From Cognataquiflexum rubidum (GTDB lineage: Bacteria > Bacteroidota > Bacteroidia > Cytophagales > Cyclobacteriaceae), in contig NZ_JAKZAL010000004.1 of the NCBI RefSeq assembly GCF_022538115.1, positions 62,001-126,000 of the forward strand: DNA of 64,000 nucleotides, written 5' to 3'. This document shows, piece by piece, positions 59,997-64,000 of the stretch. Each line of letters opens with the position of its first letter. Position 1 is the first letter of the stretch. The position numbers and the translations under genes are program-made. The notes under the pieces were generated by a model, which saw nothing but the letters and a program-made list of their open reading frames with translations, was not told the DNA's origin and made no database searches.

Positions 59997-60746
59997 GTGA
60001 TATTAATCGTTTTCTTCTTGTTGCATTGGTATTTCTCTTTGTTTTGCCAAAGCTTCTTTCTGCACAGGTATGCAGCCCATCAAATGTTTTCCATGAATAA
60101 ATATTGGGAGAAATTCTTTTATTTCTTCACTTGGGCTTGCCAGGGTAGTTCATACCTGTCTCCGAGAGCATATGCCATTCTCCATAGAATGCACCATGCC
60201 TACAGTGACACTCCAAAAGATCCCCACAGTCCACATCACACTGAAAATCTTTTTACGATGATGTGGAAGACAAAGAATATCTATAACGATTACTTTAGCT
60301 TCAAATTGAAGCCTGAGGAAAGGTTTTCCAAAGATGTTCCGGATTGGAATAAGTTTGATCTATTTGCTGACACCATGATCGTGAGATTGGCGTGGGGTGT
60401 ATTTTATGTAATGGTTTACGTTCTGAGCATTTCAGTTTTTGAATTGTCAGGAACACACTGGTGGATGTACTTTTTATTGCCAATTCATTTTATGATGGGT
60501 CCGGTTCATGGTGCAATCGTAAACTGGAGCGGTCATAAATACGGCTATGCCAACTTTGACAACAATGACAAATCCAAGAACAGCTTGTTGTTGGACCTTT
60601 TGATGCTCGGGGAATTATTTCAGAACAATCACCACAAACTTCCCAATCGAGCCAACTTTGCTGTAAAATGGTACGAGTTTGACCCAACATATCCGATAGT
60701 CAAGCTACTACATGCTAGCGGTATCATCAAACTCCGGTCAATTTAA
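59997..60746 (+). CDS. Membrane fatty-acid desaturase (acyl-CoA/acyl-lipid type)
   Basis: A 249-residue di-iron membrane desaturase. The three histidine boxes are HRYAAH at residues 23-28, HRMHH at 63-67 and QNNHH near 206, with four hydrophobic segments between them, as in delta-9 acyl-CoA desaturases. It introduces a cis double bond into fatty acyl chains, for example to keep membranes fluid in the cold. It is shorter than animal SCD and lacks a fused cytochrome b5, as usual in bacteria. The start codon is GTG at 59997, and an upstream promoter matches it. A terminator follows at 60771. It is a single gene. Confidence 0.9.
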   Translation: MILIVFFLLHWYFSLFCQSFFLHRYAAHQMFSMNKYWEKFFYFFTWACQGSSYLSPRAYAILHRMHHAYSDTPKDPHSPHHTENLFTMMWKTKNIYNDYFSFKLKPEERFSKDVPDWNKFDLFADTMIVRLAWGVFYVMVYVLSISVFELSGTHWWMYFLLPIHFMMGPVHGAIVNWSGHKYGYANFDNNDKSKNSLLLDLLMLGELFQNNHHKLPNRANFAVKWYEFDPTYPIVKLLHASGIIKLRSI

Positions 60747-60770
60747 ACGGAATAATTATATTTCTTCTTT

Positions 60771-60800
60771 AAAAAAACCTCCTTAAGGAGGTTTTTTTTT
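60771..60800 (+). terminator. Terminator behind the desaturase gene
   Basis: The stem AACCTCC / GGAGGTT with loop TTAA lies in an A7...T9 frame (60771-60800), so it probably also works in reverse. The following ~200 bases up to 61004 are AT-rich and hold the promoter region of the BlaI gene, without a clear -7 element. Confidence 0.85.
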
Positions 60801-61003
60801 GTATCAGTATATTTTCTGTTAAAACGTTGATATATGCATTTCATAACTTTTAAATGATTTTTTTTCATTAATCTTATAGCGGTTAACTAAATTAAGAGAC
60901 GGACAATTTTTTTTTACTATTTCTAAAAAAAGATTTGAATCCTTTGCTTGGAATTAAGAAACTAAATGGATAAGTTGGAAACGAATTTAAACTTAAACAC
61001 ATT

Positions 61004-61369
61004 ATGAGAGAACTAACCCGCGCAGAAGAGCAGATCATGCAGATTCTGTGGGATATCGAGAAAGGTTTCGTCAAAGATATCCTCGAAAAAATGTCCGAAC
61101 CAAAACCAGCTTACAACACTGTCTCTACGATAGTGAGGATTTTGGAAAGAAAAGGATTTGTCAATCACAAAGCTTACGGAAAATCACATGAGTATTTCCC
61201 GATAGTTTCTAAGGACGAATACCGAAGCTTTTCAATCAAAAACCTTCTTACAGGTTATTTCAGTGGTTCATTTGCAAAACTTGCTTCATTCCATGCTAAG
61301 GATAAAAACCTTGCCGTCAAAGACGTTGAAAAAATCATGGACGAAGTAAAGGGTGATTTGAAGAAATAA
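61004..61369 (+). CDS. BlaI/MecI/CopY-family regulator, without partner peptidase
   Basis: A 121-residue winged-helix repressor. The BlaI motifs are present: LTRAEEQIMQILWDIEKGFVKDI at residues 3-25, then PAYNTVSTIVRILERKGFVNHKAYGKSHEYFP. The protease-cleavable dimerisation tail follows at about 85-121. Usually such genes sit beside a BlaR1/M56 metallopeptidase; here the next gene is the convergent SixA phosphatase and no peptidase gene is present. It may be copper-responsive (CopY-like) or use a distant peptidase. A terminator follows at 61422. The ATG at 61004 is used. Confidence 0.87.
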   Translation: MRELTRAEEQIMQILWDIEKGFVKDILEKMSEPKPAYNTVSTIVRILERKGFVNHKAYGKSHEYFPIVSKDEYRSFSIKNLLTGYFSGSFAKLASFHAKDKNLAVKDVEKIMDEVKGDLKK

Positions 61370-61421
61370 GCATACGCTTTTAGATTAGATTTTAAAAATC
61401 CAGTCTGAAAATCAATTCAGG

Positions 61422-61453
61422 AAAGCGCTTTCTAATAAGAAGGCGCTTTTTTT
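61422..61453 (+). terminator. Terminator behind the BlaI-type gene
   Basis: The stem AAAGCGC / GCGCTTT (61422-61428 and 61443-61449) with an inner TTCT/AGAA pairing is followed by a T-run to 61453. Confidence 0.8.
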
Positions 61454-61511
61454 ATGCCAATTAGGCTAAAAAATGAAAATTGGGTATATTCAGTTCAATC
61501 CTTTCAGCTTA

Positions 61512-61991
61512 CTATATTACTTCTTTGAGGATTCCGGTATTCCTTCCTATGTGATTCCAATCCTCTACCTCAATCTCAATTATGGCCAACATTCCGGGAT
61601 GTAAATTGACGGAATCATTGCCAGTGAGCAACATCACCAATGAACTTAATGAAGGATTATGGCCCACTATAAGCAGATTCCTTACATCGGAGTTCACTTT
61701 GTATACGGTTTTTAATAGGTCATTTACCTCAGCATCGTAGATTTCATCCACCTCCAATCTTTCTTTAGAAAAAACAGCATTAGAAATAATTTTTGAAGTT
61801 TGAGAAGTCCTTACTGCGGGGCTTGCCAAAATCAGGTCAAAAGTAATTTCCCTTGTCGCCAGAACTTGGGATACCTGTTTTATACGGGACATTCCAATTT
61901 CAGTCAATGGCCTTTTGAGGTCGCCAATAGGACCGATTCCAGGCTCTGCCTGTCCATGTCGAAGGAGGTACAAAAATTTTGAAAGAGCCAT
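61512..61991 (-). CDS. sixA: SixA-type histidine phosphatase
   Basis: A 159-residue phosphoglycerate-mutase-like phosphatase. The catalytic RHG motif is at residues 11-13 (LYLLRHGQAEPG), the second His is in LLIVGHNPSLSSLV, and LILASPAVRTSQTSKII supplies the phosphate-binding Arg. SixA removes phosphate from phosphohistidine, for example on Hpt or PTS proteins. A stand-alone Hpt protein is encoded at 552, far away, so a functional link is only a suggestion. It is a single gene converging with the BlaI-type gene. The ATG at 61991 gives a normal start. Confidence 0.87.
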   Translation of the reverse strand: MALSKFLYLLRHGQAEPGIGPIGDLKRPLTEIGMSRIKQVSQVLATREITFDLILASPAVRTSQTSKIISNAVFSKERLEVDEIYDAEVNDLLKTVYKVNSDVRNLLIVGHNPSLSSLVMLLTGNDSVNLHPGMLAIIEIEVEDWNHIGRNTGILKEVI

Positions 61992-62148
61992 TTTTTATGT
62001 TATTAAATCCATATCAAGGAAATAGAAATCAAATTTATTAAAAACATGAAATTCACCTTTATTTGGATAGGAATATATTGCAGTCTATTTTTAGGATTTT
62101 AAATGGATAGCTACAAGCGGCGAGCCAATCTTTTAAGTAAACCAAATT

Positions 62149-64000
62149 ATGTCAAAAAATTTAGTGATAGTAGAGTCACCTGCCAAAGCAAAAACAATTG
62201 AAGGGTATCTCGGCAAGGATTTTAAAGTAGCATCAAGCTATGGTCATGTCCGTGATCTACCGAAAGGGGACAATGCCATTGATGTGAAGAACAAGTTCAA
62301 ACCGACTTATGAAATCACACCTGACAAGAGGGATGTGATCAAGCAATTGAAAAGCCTGGTAAAAGATGCAGAAACCATCTACCTAGCAAGTGATGATGAC
62401 CGTGAGGGGGAAGCTATTTCTTGGCATCTTAAGGAAGTATTAAATTTGAAGGATGAGCAGACCAAAAGGATCGTTTTTAGAGAAATTACAAAAAACGCGA
62501 TACTGAAAGCGATAGAAAATCCAAGAAAAATTGACATTGACCTTGTCAATGCACAGCAGGCAAGAAGGATATTGGACAGGTTGGTGGGATTTGAACTTTC
62601 ACCAATACTCTGGAAAAAAATAAAAGCAGGATTATCGGCAGGCAGGGTTCAATCTGTAGCTGTTCGCTTGATTGTAGAGAGAGAAAGAGAAATCGAAAAG
62701 TTCAAATCGAAATCTTCCTACAGGATTACAGCCGTTTTTGATGTAAAAGGGAAAAGACTATCGGCAGAACTTCCCAAGAAATTTGAAAGTCAGGCAGATG
62801 CTGAAGATTTTATTAAAAAATGTATCGGAGCAGATTTTTCTGTAGAAAACCTTGAGAAAAAACCTGCTAAAAAATCCCCTGCAGCTCCCTTTACCACTTC
62901 CACACTGCAACAAGAAGCAAGTAGAAAATTGAGTTTTTCTGTGGCGCAGACCATGTCAGTAGCCCAAAAACTCTATGAGGCGGGAAAGATCACATACATG
63001 AGGACAGATAGTGTCAACCTGTCCGAGGATGCAATCACTGCTGCAAAAAATGAAATCACTTCCTCTTTTGGTCCTGAATTTCATCAACCTAGAAAATTCA
63101 CTACCAAATCTGAAAGTGCCCAGGAAGCCCACGAAGCTATCCGACCGACCGACTTTGCAAAAAGTGAGGTGAACGGTGACCGGAATGAACAGCGATTGTA
63201 TGAACTGATCTGGAAGAGGGCAATTGCTTCACAGATGGCTGATGCCCAACTTGAAAGAACCATAGTCACCATTGGCATATCTACGACACCCGAAAAACTG
63301 ATTGCTTCAGGTGAAGTCATCAAGTTTGAAGGATTTTTGAAAGTCTATCTTGAAGATACCGACGATGAACCAGAGGATGAGGAAAATGGAAACAAAGGGC
63401 TGATACCCCCTGTAAGCATTGGTCAAAACCTTGACTTAGAAGAACTGAAAGGGAAGGAAACCTTCTCCAGACCCGCACCAAGATATACTGAAGCTTCCCT
63501 GGTAAAGAAATTGGAAGAAATGGGTATCGGACGTCCGTCCACTTATGCTCCTACCATATCTACGATCCAAAAAAGAGATTATGTAACCAAAGAATCGAGG
63601 GAGGGTACAGATAGAAATTATACTGAAATGAAATTGGTAAAAGGCCAATTTTCAAAAGAAACCAAAAAAGAAGTAACCGGGGCGGATAAAAACAAGCTTT
63701 TCCCAACCAATATTGCCATGGTAGTCAATGATTTCTTGGTAGAGCATTTTCCCAATGTGATCGACTTTTCTTTTACCGCCAAAGTAGAAAAGGAATTTGA
63801 TGATATCGCAAGGGGAGGACAAAATTGGGAGGATATGATCGAAGGATTCTACAGCAAATTCCATTTGCGGGTAGAGGAAACGGCGAATGTGGCGAGAGCC
63901 GATGTCAACAGTGCACGTGAACTAGGCAAAGATCCAAAATCAGGTAAATCCATATTTGCAAGACTCGGAAAATTCGGGCCATTGGTTCAAATAGGTGACC
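62149..64000 (+). CDS. topA: DNA topoisomerase I, 5' part; cut by the window end
   Basis: The frame starts with the ATG at 62149 and is open to the window edge, giving about 617 residues of a protein normally about 770-850 long. The Toprim start is unmistakable: LVIVESPAKAKTIEGYLG, then SSYGHVRDLPKG and DDDREGEAISWHL. The catalytic tyrosine is Tyr283 in ITYMRTDSVNL, and TSESAQEAHEAIRPTDF and GIGRPSTYAPTISTIQKR follow. The visible end lies in the first C-terminal Lys-rich repeat region (SGKSIFARLGKFGPLVQIGD). It relaxes negative supercoils. No terminator or second gene can be seen because the gene runs off the end. Confidence 0.96.
   Translation, partial: MSKNLVIVESPAKAKTIEGYLGKDFKVASSYGHVRDLPKGDNAIDVKNKFKPTYEITPDKRDVIKQLKSLVKDAETIYLASDDDREGEAISWHLKEVLNLKDEQTKRIVFREITKNAILKAIENPRKIDIDLVNAQQARRILDRLVGFELSPILWKKIKAGLSAGRVQSVAVRLIVEREREIEKFKSKSSYRITAVFDVKGKRLSAELPKKFESQADAEDFIKKCIGADFSVENLEKKPAKKSPAAPFTTSTLQQEASRKLSFSVAQTMSVAQKLYEAGKITYMRTDSVNLSEDAITAAKNEITSSFGPEFHQPRKFTTKSESAQEAHEAIRPTDFAKSEVNGDRNEQRLYELIWKRAIASQMADAQLERTIVTIGISTTPEKLIASGEVIKFEGFLKVYLEDTDDEPEDEENGNKGLIPPVSIGQNLDLEELKGKETFSRPAPRYTEASLVKKLEEMGIGRPSTYAPTISTIQKRDYVTKESREGTDRNYTEMKLVKGQFSKETKKEVTGADKNKLFPTNIAMVVNDFLVEHFPNVIDFSFTAKVEKEFDDIARGGQNWEDMIEGFYSKFHLRVEETANVARADVNSARELGKDPKSGKSIFARLGKFGPLVQIGD

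Noticed and set aside
1-64000. tRNA, rRNA or riboswitch genes
   Set aside because: I looked in all spacers for a T-arm with matching acceptor stem or for known riboswitch cores and found no convincing candidate; a covariance search could still find one.

Overview
The window is a chromosomal segment from a member of the Bacteroidota, most likely order Cytophagales and close to the Cyclobacteriaceae (Algoriphagus/Aquiflexum type). This rests on several things: upstream regions with the Bacteroidota -7 element TAnnTTTG and little Shine-Dalgarno signal; many SPII lipoproteins; a 41-residue ribosomal protein bTHX; LytTR/LytS-type two-component genes; DUF1080 plus Tat-exported Gfo/Idh proteins; and NodT-type RND pumps. 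The species assignment is inference. I see no prophage, plasmid backbone, CRISPR array, insertion-sequence transposase, rRNA or tRNA gene.

Layout. 1-5055: a small-protein pair, a stand-alone Hpt protein, and an S9 peptidase overlapping a gamma-glutamyltransferase (peptide/glutathione scavenging). 5246-14220: a NAD(P)-binding/FAD oxidoreductase pair, a beta-lactamase-fold hydrolase, an RhlE-type helicase with DoxX, and a second gamma-glutamyltransferase-fold enzyme translationally coupled to a carboxypeptidase-regulatory-domain protein. 14249-18177: an orphan FtsX/MacB-type permease diverging from tyrS. 18480-26548: an SDR, a TetR regulator, a zinc-type dehydrogenase and a tight operon SDR - acyl-CoA dehydrogenase - APH-like kinase - 3-hydroxyacyl-CoA dehydrogenase, which resembles a split ACAD10/11 (or LvaA/LvaC) 4-hydroxyacyl-CoA pathway. 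27497-34101: a cytochrome c and an AcrAB-TolC type efflux operon. 34552-46441: a carbohydrate region with GH43, GH2, a two-domain DUF1080 lipoprotein plus a Tat-exported Gfo/Idh oxidoreductase (a candidate periplasmic 3-keto-glycoside module), and a LacI regulator diverging from uxaC-uxuB(SDR type)-uxuA for glucuronate. 46466-64000: a LytTR/LytS pair diverging from an exported alpha/beta hydrolase, glgB, bTHX, a second LacI regulator, an OmpA/PD40 protein with a deoxyhypusine-synthase-like enzyme, a Skp-like lipoprotein, an HDAC-fold deacetylase, small proteins, a desaturase, an orphan BlaI regulator, SixA and the 5' part of topA.

The least ordinary content is in the spacers. Four copies of a long perfect hairpin share a GCGGC-loop-GCCGC core, but their outer arms vary and remain perfectly complementary. 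Two copies sit inside larger cassettes bounded by inverted repeats built on TTCAGAAA. A second family with imperfect terminal inverted repeats lies just behind the stop codons of four unrelated genes, in the same orientation as each gene. Separately there is a 120-bp tandem repeat, a 9-bp minisatellite directly upstream of uxuA, and a 9-12-9 direct repeat between the LytS-type kinase and the hydrolase that has LytTR-operator geometry.
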